A stretch of DNA of 40,783 nucleotides from an uncultured Eubacteriales bacterium (GCA_900315675.1 OMZY01000024.1:1-40783), one strand, 5' to 3'; counted from the first letter of the stretch, positions 6,900-16,111 are shown. Numbers and translations: made by a program. Notes: generated by a model not told the origin, from the letters alone.

Positions 6900-8534
6900 A
6901 TGACCATTATTGAACTGCTGGAAAGAAATGCCAGGGAATGGCCGAATGATACGGCACTGGTGGAGATCAACCCCGATCAGCCTGAGACCCGCCGGGTAAC
7001 CTGGCATGATTTTGAACTGGTGGAGCCCAGCGCAAAACAGAAACACTACCGCCGGGAAATCACCTGGGCGGTTTTTGATGAAAAAGCAAACCGGGTGGCA
7101 AACATGCTCCGGAGCCACGGGATCGGCAAGGGCAAAAAGGTTGCCATCCTGATGATGAACTGCATTGACTGGCTTCCGATCTATTTCGGTATCCTGAAGA
7201 CCGGCGCTGTGGTGGTTCCCATGAACTTCCGCTACGCTTCCAATGAGATTGAATACTGCCTGAACCTGTCCGAGAGCAATATGCTGATTTTCGGGCCGGA
7301 ATTCATCGGCCGTATAGAGGAAATCGCGGACAAGATTCCCCATGTGGCGCTGGTGTTTGAAGGCCCCGGGTGCCCGAGCTTCGCGGACGACCTGGTGGAA
7401 CTGATTAACGAGAGCAGTTCCAGCTTCCCGAAGTGCGAGCTGACGGAGGACGACGACGCGGCGATCTATTTCTCTTCCGGTACCACCGGATTCCCGAAGG
7501 CGATCCTGCATAAGCATCGCAGCCTGATTCATTCCGCACGGGTGGAGCAGGCGCATCACGGCCAGACGAAGGACGACTGCTTCCTGTGCATTCCGCCGCT
7601 GTATCACACCGGCGCGAAGATGCACTGGTTCGGCAGCCTGATTTCCGGCGGCAAGGCTGTGATCCTGAAGGGAACGCGGCCCCAGACGATTCTGGAGGCT
7701 GTGGACAGTGAGAAGTGCACGATCGTCTGGCTGCTTGTGCCGTGGGCGCAGGATATCCTGACGGCGCTGGACAGCGGAGAACTGAAACTGGAAAACTACA
7801 AGCTGGATCAGTGGCGGCTGATGCACATCGGCGCGCAGCCGGTGCCCCAGAGCCTGATCCACCGCTGGCTGGAATATTTCCCGAACCATGAATATGACAC
7901 CAACTACGGCCTGAGCGAATCCATCGGCCCCGGCGCGGTACACCTGGGCATCGAGAACGTCCGCAAGGTAGGCGCGATCGGTATTCCCGGATACGGCTGG
8001 GAAACGAAAATCATCCGGCCGGACGGCACAGAAGTGGCGCCGGGCGAAGTCGGCGAGCTGTGCCTGAAGGGACCGGGCGTGATGGTTTGCTACTACAACA
8101 ATCCGCAGGCAACCGCGGAAACCCTGAAGGACGGCTGGCTGCTGACCGGTGATATGGCGCGGCAGGATGAAGAAGGCTTCATCTACCTGGTGGACCGGAA
8201 AAAGGACGTGGTTATCACCGGCGGTGAGAACCTGTATCCTGTTGAAATTGAGAACTTTATGGCGGCCTATCCGCCGATCAAGGACGTGGCTGTGATCGGC
8301 CTGCCGGACGCGCGCCTGGGCGAAATTGCCGCGGCCATCGTGGAACTGGTTCCGGGCAGCACCGCGACAGTGGAGGATATCAACGAGTTCTGTATGGGAA
8401 TGCCGCGGTATAAGCGGCCGAGGAAGATTATCCTGGCGCCTGTGCCCCGGAACGCTACCGGCAAGATTGAAAAGCCGAAGCTCCGCCGGATGTACGGAGG
8501 AGAAGGGCTGGTTGATTCACAGAATCGCAGTTAA
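6900..8534 (+). CDS. AMP-forming acyl-CoA synthetase/ligase
   Basis: 544 residues. The ATG at 6900 is preferred because AGGGGA sits 9 bases upstream; an in-frame ATG at 6870 has no good site. Adenylate-forming core motifs are in order: SSGTTGFPKA (about 192-201), YGLSES, TGDMARQDEEGF, DRKKDVVITGGENLYP and the C-terminal catalytic lysine in NATGKIEKPK. It activates a carboxylic acid as acyl-AMP and transfers it to CoA. The next genes are iorA and iorB, whose product class is arylacetyl-CoA, so an aryl- or branched-acid substrate is a reasonable inference. The length and motifs are of the general acyl-CoA synthetase type rather than the shorter PaaK type. The last codons are part of a hairpin spanning the stop codon. 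Confidence 0.9.
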   Translation: MTIIELLERNAREWPNDTALVEINPDQPETRRVTWHDFELVEPSAKQKHYRREITWAVFDEKANRVANMLRSHGIGKGKKVAILMMNCIDWLPIYFGILKTGAVVVPMNFRYASNEIEYCLNLSESNMLIFGPEFIGRIEEIADKIPHVALVFEGPGCPSFADDLVELINESSSSFPKCELTEDDDAAIYFSSGTTGFPKAILHKHRSLIHSARVEQAHHGQTKDDCFLCIPPLYHTGAKMHWFGSLISGGKAVILKGTRPQTILEAVDSEKCTIVWLLVPWAQDILTALDSGELKLENYKLDQWRLMHIGAQPVPQSLIHRWLEYFPNHEYDTNYGLSESIGPGAVHLGIENVRKVGAIGIPGYGWETKIIRPDGTEVAPGEVGELCLKGPGVMVCYYNNPQATAETLKDGWLLTGDMARQDEEGFIYLVDRKKDVVITGGENLYPVEIENFMAAYPPIKDVAVIGLPDARLGEIAAAIVELVPGSTATVEDINEFCMGMPRYKRPRKIILAPVPRNATGKIEKPKLRRMYGGEGLVDSQNRS

Positions 8535-8580
8535 GCGATTCTGCGAATCAACAATGAAGAATGAAAAATGAAGAATTAAT
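8511..8580 (+). repeat. Stop-codon-spanning hairpin plus heptanucleotide array
   Basis: Arms at 8511-8528 and 8535-8552 pair over 18 bases with one mismatch; the loop AGTTAA holds the stop codon of the ligase gene. Directly after it, 8553-8580 is four 7-base units (AATGAAG, AATGAAA, AATGAAG, AATTAAT). There is no T-run, so it is not a classical terminator. Confidence 0.85.
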
Positions 8581-8598
8581 AGTTGAGGATGGCATGTC

Positions 8599-10356
8599 AT
8601 GAAGAAACTGTTAATTGGTAATGAAGCGGTGGCCTGGGGCCTTTACAACGGCGGAATCGGGCTGGTGAGCAGCTATCCGGGGACCCCGAGCACGGAGATC
8701 ACGGAATTCCTGGCAAAGCATGACGATATCCACAGCGAATGGGCGCCCAATGAAAAGGTGGCCATGGAAGCTGCCTTTGGCGCGAGCCTGGCCGGTATGC
8801 GGAGCGTCTGCGCCATGAAGCACGTTGGACTGAACGTGGCGGCCGACCCTCTGTTTACGCTGAGCTATACGGGTGTGACGGGCGGTATGGTGGTATGCGT
8901 GGCGGATGACCCGGCCATGCATTCCAGCCAGAATGAACAGGACTCCCGGCATTATGCCATAGCGGCGAAGGTGCCGATGCTGGAGCCTGCTGATTCCGCG
9001 GAAGCTTACGCTTTTGCCCGGTCCGCATTTGAACTGAGCGAGAAGTATGACACGCCTGTGCTGCTGCGGATGTGTACGCGCATTGCCCACAGCCAGTGCG
9101 TGGTGGACATCGGCGAGCGGGAGAAAGTGCCGCTGAAGGAATATGTCAAGCAGCCTTCCAAGTACATCATGATGCCCGGCTACGCCAAACAGCGCCATCC
9201 CGTTGTGGAAGAGCGGACGGAGAAGCTGAGGGCCCTGGCGGAGGACTGCGTTTACAACAAGGTTGAGATGGCGGAAAACCGGGAAATCGGTATCATTACC
9301 TCCGGCTGCAGCTACCTGTATGTGAAGGAAGTCTTCGGCGACGACGTCAGCGTGCTGAAGATCGGCATGCCTAATCCGCTGCCAGAGAAGCTGATCCGGG
9401 ATTTTGCCGCCCAGGTCAAGAAGCTGTATGTGATTGAAGAGCTGGATCCGGTGATCGAAACCCACGTGAAGGCGCTGGGTATTGAAGTGACCGGCAAGAG
9501 CCTGTTCTCTGTTATCGGCGAGTTCAGCCAGAAGACCATCCGGGACGCTTTCCTCAAGGAAGGCTATGCCGTGAAGGAAGTGCCGGAAGCGCAGGGTGAA
9601 GCACCTGCTGTGCCTGGACGTCCGCCGATGATGTGTTCCGGCTGCCCGCACCGGGGAATGTACTATACGCTGGTGAAAAACCATATTACCGTACTGGGTG
9701 ATATCGGCTGCTATACACTGGGCGCGGTGGCACCGCTGAACGCGCTGGATTCCACCCTGTGCATGGGCGCCAGCATCTCCGGTATCCACGGATTCAACGC
9801 GGCCCGGGGCAAGGAAACCGAAAAGAAGACCGTGGCCGTGATCGGCGACAGCACCTTCATGCACAGTGGCATGACAGGCCTGGTGAACATTGCCTACAAC
9901 GCCACAAACTCCACGGTAATCATCCTGGATAACTCCATTACCGGCATGACCGGACACCAGCAGAACCCCACCACCGGATACAACATCAAGGGTGATCCGG
10001 CGGCAAAGGTGAACCTGGAAGCACTGTGCAAGGCGCTGGGCATTAACCGGGTCCGGGTGGTGGATCCCTATGATCTGAAGGCTTGCGAGGAAGCGGTACT
10101 GGAGGAACTGGCCGTGGAAGAGCCGTCCGTGATCATTTCCCGCCGTCCCTGCGTGCTGCTGAAGTACGTGAAGCCCAAAACACCCCTTCAGGTGGATACG
10201 GATAAGTGCCGGGGCTGCAAAAAGTGCATGAAGATGGGCTGCCCGTCCATCAGCTTCAAGGAAGGCAAGGCCAGGATTGACAAAACACTCTGTGTAGGCT
10301 GCGGCGTGTGCGAACAGCTGTGTGCCTTCGGCGCGATCGGGGGTATGGACAAATGA
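8599..10356 (+). CDS. iorA: Indolepyruvate ferredoxin oxidoreductase, alpha subunit
   Basis: 585 residues from the ATG at 8599. The N-terminal pyrimidine-binding domain contains GLVSSYPGTPSTEITE. The central TPP-binding domain contains MCSGCPHRGMYY and GDSTFMHSGMTGL with the Mg-TPP phrase ILDNSITGMTGHQQ. The C-terminus carries two [4Fe-4S] motifs, CRGCKKCMKMGC and CVGCGVCEQLC. The length is normal for IorA. With IorB it interconverts aryl-2-oxoacids plus CoA and arylacetyl-CoA plus CO2, with ferredoxin as electron carrier, in the cytoplasm. The start of iorB overlaps the stop by four bases, indicating translational coupling. The upstream ligase probably feeds or drains the acyl-CoA. Confidence 0.96.
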   Translation: MKKLLIGNEAVAWGLYNGGIGLVSSYPGTPSTEITEFLAKHDDIHSEWAPNEKVAMEAAFGASLAGMRSVCAMKHVGLNVAADPLFTLSYTGVTGGMVVCVADDPAMHSSQNEQDSRHYAIAAKVPMLEPADSAEAYAFARSAFELSEKYDTPVLLRMCTRIAHSQCVVDIGEREKVPLKEYVKQPSKYIMMPGYAKQRHPVVEERTEKLRALAEDCVYNKVEMAENREIGIITSGCSYLYVKEVFGDDVSVLKIGMPNPLPEKLIRDFAAQVKKLYVIEELDPVIETHVKALGIEVTGKSLFSVIGEFSQKTIRDAFLKEGYAVKEVPEAQGEAPAVPGRPPMMCSGCPHRGMYYTLVKNHITVLGDIGCYTLGAVAPLNALDSTLCMGASISGIHGFNAARGKETEKKTVAVIGDSTFMHSGMTGLVNIAYNATNSTVIILDNSITGMTGHQQNPTTGYNIKGDPAAKVNLEALCKALGINRVRVVDPYDLKACEEAVLEELAVEEPSVIISRRPCVLLKYVKPKTPLQVDTDKCRGCKKCMKMGCPSISFKEGKARIDKTLCVGCGVCEQLCAFGAIGGMDK

Positions 10357-10925
10357 AAACAACGAGTGTAATGATCGTCGGCGTCGGCGGACAGGGAAGC
10401 CTGCTGGCTTCCAGACTGCTGGGAACCCTGCTGACGGATGAAGGTTATGATGTGAAGGTCAGCGAAGTGCACGGCATGAGCCAGCGCGGCGGCAGCGTCG
10501 TGACCTATGTGCGTTTCGGTGAGAAGGTGTACAGCCCGATCGTGACCGAAGGAGAATGCGACTATATCATCAGCTTTGAAAAGCTGGAGGCTGCCCGGTA
10601 TGCCGGCTGCCTGCGCAAGGGCGGAAAGATCATCGTCAATACCCAGGAGATCGACCCGATGCCGGTTATTACCGGCGCGGCGGAATATCCGACCGGCGTG
10701 CTGGAAGACCTGAAGGCCAGGGGCTTTGACATTGACGATTTTGACGCGCTGACGCCTGCCGTGGAAGCGGGAAGCTCCAAGGCGGTTAACATTGTGCTGA
10801 TGGGGCACTTTGCAAAGTGCACGGAGATTCCGAAGGAAAAGTGGCTGGCGGCCCTGGAAAAGGTGGTTAAGCCGCAGTTCCTGGAAATGAACAAGGCCGC
10901 GTTTGACCGCGGTTACGGCGCATAA
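10353..10925 (+). CDS. iorB: Indolepyruvate ferredoxin oxidoreductase, beta subunit
   Basis: 190 residues, starting at the ATG overlapping the iorA stop (ATGA). The gamma-type oxidoreductase fold is recognised from VGVGGQGSLLASRLLG near the N-terminus and the conserved EVHGMSQRGGSV. This subunit has no iron-sulfur motif, as expected for IorB. It forms the heteromeric enzyme with IorA. A strong terminator follows 16 bases after the stop, closing the ligase-iorA-iorB unit. Confidence 0.95.
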   Translation: MKTTSVMIVGVGGQGSLLASRLLGTLLTDEGYDVKVSEVHGMSQRGGSVVTYVRFGEKVYSPIVTEGECDYIISFEKLEAARYAGCLRKGGKIIVNTQEIDPMPVITGAAEYPTGVLEDLKARGFDIDDFDALTPAVEAGSSKAVNIVLMGHFAKCTEIPKEKWLAALEKVVKPQFLEMNKAAFDRGYGA

Positions 10926-10940
10926 GCAACAGAATACCGA

Positions 10941-10971
10941 AGCGGCGGAGCTGAATGCTCCGCCGCTTTTC
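10941..10971 (+). terminator. Rho-independent terminator after iorB
   Basis: AGCGGCGGAGC, loop TGAAT, GCTCCGCCGCT, then TTTC: an 11-bp GC-rich stem. It lies between convergent genes; the T-run favours the plus strand. Confidence 0.85.
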
Positions 10972-10995
10972 TGTCAAAGTGTATGAAAATGGGCG

Positions 10996-11895
10996 TTACC
11001 GGCAGATGAGACTGACGGCGTTATGAATATTGCGGATTTCAATAACAGGCGCACCTTCAGCTTCTTCGCCATCCAGGGTCCACTTGATATCGGAAGCACC
11101 GGTGAAGGAGAATTTTGACGCCCTGAGGAAAAGCAGGGAAGGATCATCGTAATGCCGCGTCCGCAGGGCTGAGAGGATCCGGTTCAGAACGAGAAGATCC
11201 GGCGGGAAGGGAATGAGCAGCGCCTCAAAAAGGCCGTCGCTCATGTGCACCTCGTTGTCATCCAGCTTCAGGACGCCGCCAAGGGATGTGGAATTGCATA
11301 CGGCACCGAAAATATAGTCGTCCTCGTATTCCTGCCCGTCAGCGGTAACCTTCATATGAATCGGATGAATATCCGCCAGGGAACGAATCCCTTCCAGGAT
11401 ATAGGCGGCATGACCGATAACGTTCTTCACATTCTGGGGCGTGGACCAGGAAACGCTGGTAAAGGCGCCGAAGGAAGCGGTATAGCTGAAATAACGGTCG
11501 GAACCGAAAAGCCCCACATCCAGAGAACGCGGATTTCCGAAAACGATGGAGTCGCAGGCGAGCAGCGGTGCAAGGGGAAGCTCCAGCCCGCTGGCAAAAT
11601 CATTGGTGCTGCCGCAGGGGATGTAGCCCAGGGGCGTCCTATGACCGCCCTGCTGCAAACCGGTGATCACTTCATTGAGGGTGCCGTCGCCGCCGCAGGC
11701 TACGACCAGATCCGCTTCACCCGCGTGTGCCCGGGCAAAATCCACCGCGTCCCCGCGCTTTTCCGTTACATAAACGGAACAGAGGTATCCCGCCTTGTTG
11801 AAGACGGAAATCATCTCGGGCAGGAAACGGCGGCCCTGGCGGGTTCCGGCATTGGGATTGATGATCAGGTGGAGAGACTTCAATTCAGAGTTCAT
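10996..11895 (-). CDS. Diacylglycerol kinase-family lipid kinase (DagK/YegS type)
   Basis: 299 residues. The N-terminal catalytic domain shows LIINPNAGTRQGR, the nucleotide-binding GGDGTLNEVITGL (about 70-82) and IPCGSTNDFASGL, the three blocks of the DAGK_cat family. The C-terminal beta-sandwich follows. It phosphorylates diacylglycerol or a related lipid with ATP, most likely for membrane phospholipid recycling. The start is uncertain: the ATG at 11895 has no visible ribosome-binding site, and the first codons (MNSEL) resemble a degenerate 7-base repeat. An in-frame TTG five codons later is an alternative. It is convergent with iorB and divergent from the ABC exporter. Confidence 0.9.
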   Translation of the reverse strand: MNSELKSLHLIINPNAGTRQGRRFLPEMISVFNKAGYLCSVYVTEKRGDAVDFARAHAGEADLVVACGGDGTLNEVITGLQQGGHRTPLGYIPCGSTNDFASGLELPLAPLLACDSIVFGNPRSLDVGLFGSDRYFSYTASFGAFTSVSWSTPQNVKNVIGHAAYILEGIRSLADIHPIHMKVTADGQEYEDDYIFGAVCNSTSLGGVLKLDDNEVHMSDGLFEALLIPFPPDLLVLNRILSALRTRHYDDPSLLFLRASKFSFTGASDIKWTLDGEEAEGAPVIEIRNIHNAVSLICR

Positions 11896-11963
11896 AATAC
11901 AAATTGCATGATCATAATGTTAAACAGTGACAAAGAAATTATAGCAGATACGAAGAGAAAAAC

Positions 11964-12033
11964 AAATTCATAATTCATAATTCATAATTCATAATGGTGG
12001 AGAAAACTGCTTCCTGGCGGAAGCAGTTTTTTT
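11964..12033 (+). repeat. Heptanucleotide array with GCTTCC/GGAAGC terminator cassette
   Basis: Four to five ATTCATA units (11966-11996), then AATGGTGGAG and a hairpin AAACTGCTTCC-TGGC-GGAAGCAGTTT followed by a T-run (to 12033). The same order, array then ATGRYGGA then a GCTTCC/GGAAGC hairpin then T-run, recurs near 15900 and 23650. It reads rightward, away from the divergent kinase gene and in front of the ABC exporter, so here it terminates no obvious plus-strand gene. Confidence 0.8.
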
Positions 12034-12110
12034 GATTGGGTGGAACGGACGGAGAATGGAAGCGGACAGGAGGTAAGAACTTGACAGATTTCGAAAGGTA
12101 CGGTTCTGGG

Positions 12111-12139
12111 TTGACAATATGATCAGATGGGGATAAATT
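12111..12139 (+). promoter_or_regulatory. Candidate promoter of the ABC exporter operon
   Basis: TTGACA (12111-12116), 17 bases, TAAATT (12134-12139). A second TTGACA is at 12081. A short palindrome ACGTACGT lies just downstream (12143-12150) and could be an operator. Confidence 0.5.
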
Positions 12140-12175
12140 GAAACGTACGTATACATAAGGAGAGGAGAAGTCCTT

Positions 12176-13909
12176 TTGAAACACTGGATGAAATACATCA
12201 GGCCGTACAAGGCCTGGTTCATTCTGGGTCCGCTGTGCATGATTGTGGAGGTTATCGGCGAAGTGCTGATGCCCATGTTGCTGGCGGGCGTGATCAATTC
12301 CGGAAACCTGGGCACACTGACGGTGGGCTCCAGCATTGGTACGGCGGGACTGATGATCCTGATCGCGCTGATCATGATGGCCGGCGGCATCGGCGGATGC
12401 TATTTCAGCTCAAAGGCCAGTATCGCTTTTGCCGGGGATATCCGCAACGACCTGTACCGGAAAATCCAGAGCTTTTCTTTCGGGAATATTGACCGGTTCT
12501 CCACGGGCTCACTGGTCACACGGGTGACCAACGACGTGACCCAGATGCAGAACTTTGTGGCCATGCTCATGCGGATGGCCCTTCGGGCGCCGGGCATGAT
12601 GATCGGCGGCCTGATCATGGCGATCCGTCTGCGGCCGAGCCTGGCAACGGTTTTCCTGATCAGTATTCCGGTGCTGCTGGTGTTTGTGGGCGGCAATATC
12701 CTGACCGCTTTCCCCCGGTTCAAGAATGTGCAGGCCAGGGTAGACGGCCTGAATTCCACCGTGCAGGAGAATATCACCAATGTGCGCGTGGTGAAATCCT
12801 TTGTGCGGGAACAGGATGAGAACAACAAATTCCACAAAGCCAACGGAGACCTGAAGAACGCCCAGCTCCGGGCGATGCGGATTGTGATCCAGATGCAGCC
12901 GGTCACAACGCTGATTATGTACATCACTGTGATCGCGGTGGCCTGGCAGGGACATAAACTGGTGCTGGGCGGCGAGATGGCAGTGGGCGACCTTTCTGCT
13001 TTCGTCAACTACGTGATCCAGATCCTGTCTTCCCTGATCATGGTGACCTTCCTGTTCATGATGTCTTCCCGGGCGATGGCCAGCGCCAAGCGTATCCGGG
13101 AGGTACTGGAAGAGGAACCGGACCTGAACGATGAGACTGCCGCACAGAAGGAACTGACCGTGAAGGAAGGCCGGGTGGAATTCCGGAATGTTTCCTTCCG
13201 CTACTACAAGCACAGCGAGGACAGCGTACTGGACGATATCAGCCTGACGATCGAGCCCGGCAGCGTGGTAGGTATTATCGGTTCCACCGGCTGCGGCAAG
13301 AGTACGCTGGTGAGTATGATTCCGCGGCTGTATGACCCGGATCAGGGAGAAATCCTGGTGGACGGGGTGAACGTGAAAGACTACAGTCTGTACAACCTGC
13401 GCGAAGGCGTGGGCATGGTGCTGCAGAAGAACGTGCTGTTCTCCGGAACGATCGCGGAGAACCTGCGCTGGGGCGATGAAGACGCGACTGACGATGAGAT
13501 GATCGCCGCGGCATCTGCCTCCCAGGCGGACAAGTTTGTATCCACCTTCACTGACGGTTACGACACAGAACTGGACAAGGGCGGGAACAACCTGTCCGGC
13601 GGCCAGAAGCAGCGCCTGTGTATTGCCCGGGCGTTGCTGAAAAAACCGAAGATCCTGATCCTGGATGACTCCACATCCGCCGTGGATACGGCGACGGAGG
13701 CACAGATCCGCCATGCCTTTACGCATGAACTGGCAGGAAGTACAAAGATTATCATCGCCCAGCGGATCGCTTCCGTGATGGACGCGGACCAGATCGTGGT
13801 GATGAACGAAGGCAGGATCACCGGCGTGGGCACCCATGAAGAGCTGCTGGCCTCCAATACGGAGTACAGGGAAATCGCTGAAAGCCAGCTCGGAAAGAAG
13901 GAGGCGTAA
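12176..13909 (+). CDS. Heterodimeric ABC exporter subunit with degenerate ATPase site
   Basis: 577 residues from a TTG start with AGGAGAGGAGA 6-8 bases upstream (an ATG four codons later is possible). The N-terminal six-helix exporter domain is followed by a nucleotide-binding domain: Walker A GSTGCGKST at about 368, signature LSGGQKQR, Walker B LILDDSTSAVD at about 497. The residue after the Walker B Asp is Asp instead of the catalytic Glu, the pattern of the non-hydrolysing site in heterodimeric exporters such as TM287/288 and BmrCD. The partner gene begins 3 bases downstream and has the canonical Glu. The likely role is export of drugs, lipids or peptides across the cytoplasmic membrane. 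Confidence 0.93.
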   Translation: MKHWMKYIRPYKAWFILGPLCMIVEVIGEVLMPMLLAGVINSGNLGTLTVGSSIGTAGLMILIALIMMAGGIGGCYFSSKASIAFAGDIRNDLYRKIQSFSFGNIDRFSTGSLVTRVTNDVTQMQNFVAMLMRMALRAPGMMIGGLIMAIRLRPSLATVFLISIPVLLVFVGGNILTAFPRFKNVQARVDGLNSTVQENITNVRVVKSFVREQDENNKFHKANGDLKNAQLRAMRIVIQMQPVTTLIMYITVIAVAWQGHKLVLGGEMAVGDLSAFVNYVIQILSSLIMVTFLFMMSSRAMASAKRIREVLEEEPDLNDETAAQKELTVKEGRVEFRNVSFRYYKHSEDSVLDDISLTIEPGSVVGIIGSTGCGKSTLVSMIPRLYDPDQGEILVDGVNVKDYSLYNLREGVGMVLQKNVLFSGTIAENLRWGDEDATDDEMIAAASASQADKFVSTFTDGYDTELDKGGNNLSGGQKQRLCIARALLKKPKILILDDSTSAVDTATEAQIRHAFTHELAGSTKIIIAQRIASVMDADQIVVMNEGRITGVGTHEELLASNTEYREIAESQLGKKEA

Positions 13910-13912
13910 GAG

Positions 13913-15868
13913 ATGGCCAGAACATTGGAACGCCTCAGAAGGCAATACGCCGCCCGGCCCGGAGATATGCAGAAAGGCCCCCGTCAGGGCCCGCCCGGAC
14001 GCGGGATGACCGGTAAGCCCAAGAACGCCGGACAAACCATCCGCCGGCTGATGAAATACGTCGGGAAATACTGGTACAAGCTGGTGCTGGTGCTGCTGTG
14101 CATGCTGATCGCCACGGTGACAAGCCTGTGCGGCGGCTATATGATGGCGCCGATTATTGACCACCTGACCCTGGCGGTGAAGCCGGACGCGGTGATCACC
14201 ATGAGCCCGTTTGAAAGAATCGCGGACAACATACTGAACCAGATTACCGCCGGCGAAACGGTGCAGAACTGGATCGCGTCCGGAACCATCCAGGCGGTAT
14301 CCGCCTATGTGGCTGTGGCGCTGATCGTGCTTTCCGTGATTTACCTGGTGGGCGTGGCCTGCACTTATCTGCAGGCGCGGCTGATGATGTCCGTTTCCCT
14401 GAAGGTCATCGAAACCATCCGGAACGACCTGTTTGAGAAAATGCAGACCCTGCCGGTGCGCTATTATGACGGACATCCGACAGGCGAGCTGATGAGCCGG
14501 TATACCAACGATATTGACAACATCGACGTGATGATCAACAACTCGCTGGTAGGACTTGTATCCGGTCTGATCTCACTGATCGGTACCTTTGTCTTTATGA
14601 TCACCACCAGCTGGCTGCTGACGCTGATTACGATCGCGTTTGTGCCGGTGTTCCTGTTCGGCGGTATGATGATCGCCAAGCGGAGCGCAAAGTACTATGC
14701 CTGGCAGCAGGCGGCCCTGGGCGCGGTGAACGGTTATATTGAAGAAACCGTGACCGGGCAGAAGGTGATCAAGGTCTTTAATCACGAGAGCGAATGCGTG
14801 GAGGAGTTCAGCCTGCTGAACAGCGACCTGAAGGAGAAACAGTTCGGGGCGCAGTTCTGGGGCGGCATCATGTGGCCGGTAATGGGCAATGTGGGCCAGG
14901 TGACCTTCGCGGTGACAATCGGTGTGGGCGGTATCCTGATGTGCACGGGCGGATTTACTCCCGGCGCGCTGACGGTATTCGCCGGTTACAGCCGGCAGTT
15001 CTCCATGCCGATTAACAACCTGAGCCAGCAGGCGACGACCATCCTGGCAGCCCTGGCCGGCGCGGAACGGGTGTTCGCCGTGATGGACGCGGAACCTGAG
15101 ACTCCGGACCGTGAAGGCGCGGAAGCGACCGAAATCCGCGGCGACGTGGTGATGGAGCATGTGACCTTCGGCTATGTGCCGGAGAAGACCGTGCTGAAGG
15201 ATATCACCCTGTATGCCCATCCGGGACAGAAGATTGCCTTTGTCGGTTCCACCGGCGCGGGCAAGACGACGGTGACGAACCTGCTGAACCGTTTCTACGA
15301 TATTGAAGAAGGCACCATTACCATAGACGGGAAGAATATTAAGGATTATCCCCGGGAGTGGCTGCGGAAGAACATCGCCATGGTGCTGCAGGATACCCAC
15401 CTGTTCACCGGTACGGTGCGGGAAAACATCCGCTACGGGCGGCTGGACGCCACAGACGAGGAAGTGGAAGCGGCGGCCAAGCTGGCCAGCGCCCACAGCT
15501 TTATCATGCGGCTGGAAAACGGCTATGACACGATGCTGGAGGGTGACGGCGCAAACCTGAGCCAGGGCCAGCGGCAGCTGCTGAACATCGCCCGGGCGGC
15601 GGTGAGCAAAGCGCCGATCCTGGTGCTGGATGAAGCGACCAGCAGCGTGGATACCCGGACTGAACGCCACATCGAGCATGGCATGGACCGGCTGATGAAG
15701 AACCGGACCACGTTTGTGATTGCCCACCGGCTGAGCACGGTGCGCAACGCGAACGCGATCATGGTGCTGGAAAAGGGTGAGATCATCGAACGCGGGACGC
15801 ATGATGACCTGCTGGAGATGAAGGGACGGTACTACGAGCTGTATACGGGGAAGAAAGAGCTCGACTGA
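13913..15868 (+). CDS. Heterodimeric ABC exporter subunit with canonical ATPase site
   Basis: 651 residues from the ATG at 13913. AAGGAGG lies inside the end of the preceding gene. A basic Pro/Gly-rich N-terminal extension of about 45 residues precedes the six-helix exporter domain. Then come Walker A GSTGAGKTT (about 445), signature LSQGQRQ and Walker B VLDEATSSVD with the catalytic Glu (about 572), followed by the switch His in AHRLST. With the preceding subunit it forms one asymmetric exporter. The last codon is part of a hairpin spanning the stop codon. Confidence 0.94.
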   Translation: MARTLERLRRQYAARPGDMQKGPRQGPPGRGMTGKPKNAGQTIRRLMKYVGKYWYKLVLVLLCMLIATVTSLCGGYMMAPIIDHLTLAVKPDAVITMSPFERIADNILNQITAGETVQNWIASGTIQAVSAYVAVALIVLSVIYLVGVACTYLQARLMMSVSLKVIETIRNDLFEKMQTLPVRYYDGHPTGELMSRYTNDIDNIDVMINNSLVGLVSGLISLIGTFVFMITTSWLLTLITIAFVPVFLFGGMMIAKRSAKYYAWQQAALGAVNGYIEETVTGQKVIKVFNHESECVEEFSLLNSDLKEKQFGAQFWGGIMWPVMGNVGQVTFAVTIGVGGILMCTGGFTPGALTVFAGYSRQFSMPINNLSQQATTILAALAGAERVFAVMDAEPETPDREGAEATEIRGDVVMEHVTFGYVPEKTVLKDITLYAHPGQKIAFVGSTGAGKTTVTNLLNRFYDIEEGTITIDGKNIKDYPREWLRKNIAMVLQDTHLFTGTVRENIRYGRLDATDEEVEAAAKLASAHSFIMRLENGYDTMLEGDGANLSQGQRQLLNIARAAVSKAPILVLDEATSSVDTRTERHIEHGMDRLMKNRTTFVIAHRLSTVRNANAIMVLEKGEIIERGTHDDLLEMKGRYYELYTGKKELD

Positions 15869-15968
15869 TCTTCCATGCTGAAGCTATGGAAGATCAATGA
15901 AAAATGAAGAATGAAAAATGAAGAATGGCGGACAACACAGCTTCCGGGGGACCGGAAGCTGTGTTTTT
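15866..15968 (+). repeat. Stop-codon hairpin, heptanucleotide array and GCTTCC/GGAAGC terminator
   Basis: TGATCTTCCAT (15866-15876, containing the TGA stop) pairs with ATGGAAGATCA (15886-15896). An AATGAAG/AATGAAA array follows to about 15927. After ATGGCGGAC comes a 13-bp stem (15935-15947 with 15952-15964; loop GGGA) and a T-run to 15968. It serves as the terminator of the exporter operon. Confidence 0.85.
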
Positions 15969-16011
15969 GATTTGAATGAAGAGAGAATCGTGTGAAATGT
16001 ATACAAGATTT

Positions 16012-16047
16012 CCGGAAGGAGGATATATAAGGGTTCCTTCGGTTTTT
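16012..16047 (+). terminator. Possible second terminator
   Basis: CCGGAAGGA (16012-16020) pairs with TCCTTCGG (16035-16042, one bulge) and is followed by TTTTT. The loop of about 14 bases is AT-rich. It stands alone in the gap before the xpt promoter. Confidence 0.45.
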
Positions 16048-16082
16048 GGATGGATTGTAACACTTTTGGCATATAATCTTCA

Positions 16083-16111
16083 TTGAAATATTCGGGTAAA
16101 TGGCGTATAAT
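16083..16111 (+). promoter_or_regulatory. Sigma-A promoter of xpt
   Basis: TTGAAA (16083-16088), 17-base spacer, TATAAT (16106-16111). The leader is only about 37 bases to the ATG at 16155. A second TATAAT at about 16070 has no matching -35. The leader has no room for a purine riboswitch. Confidence 0.75.
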
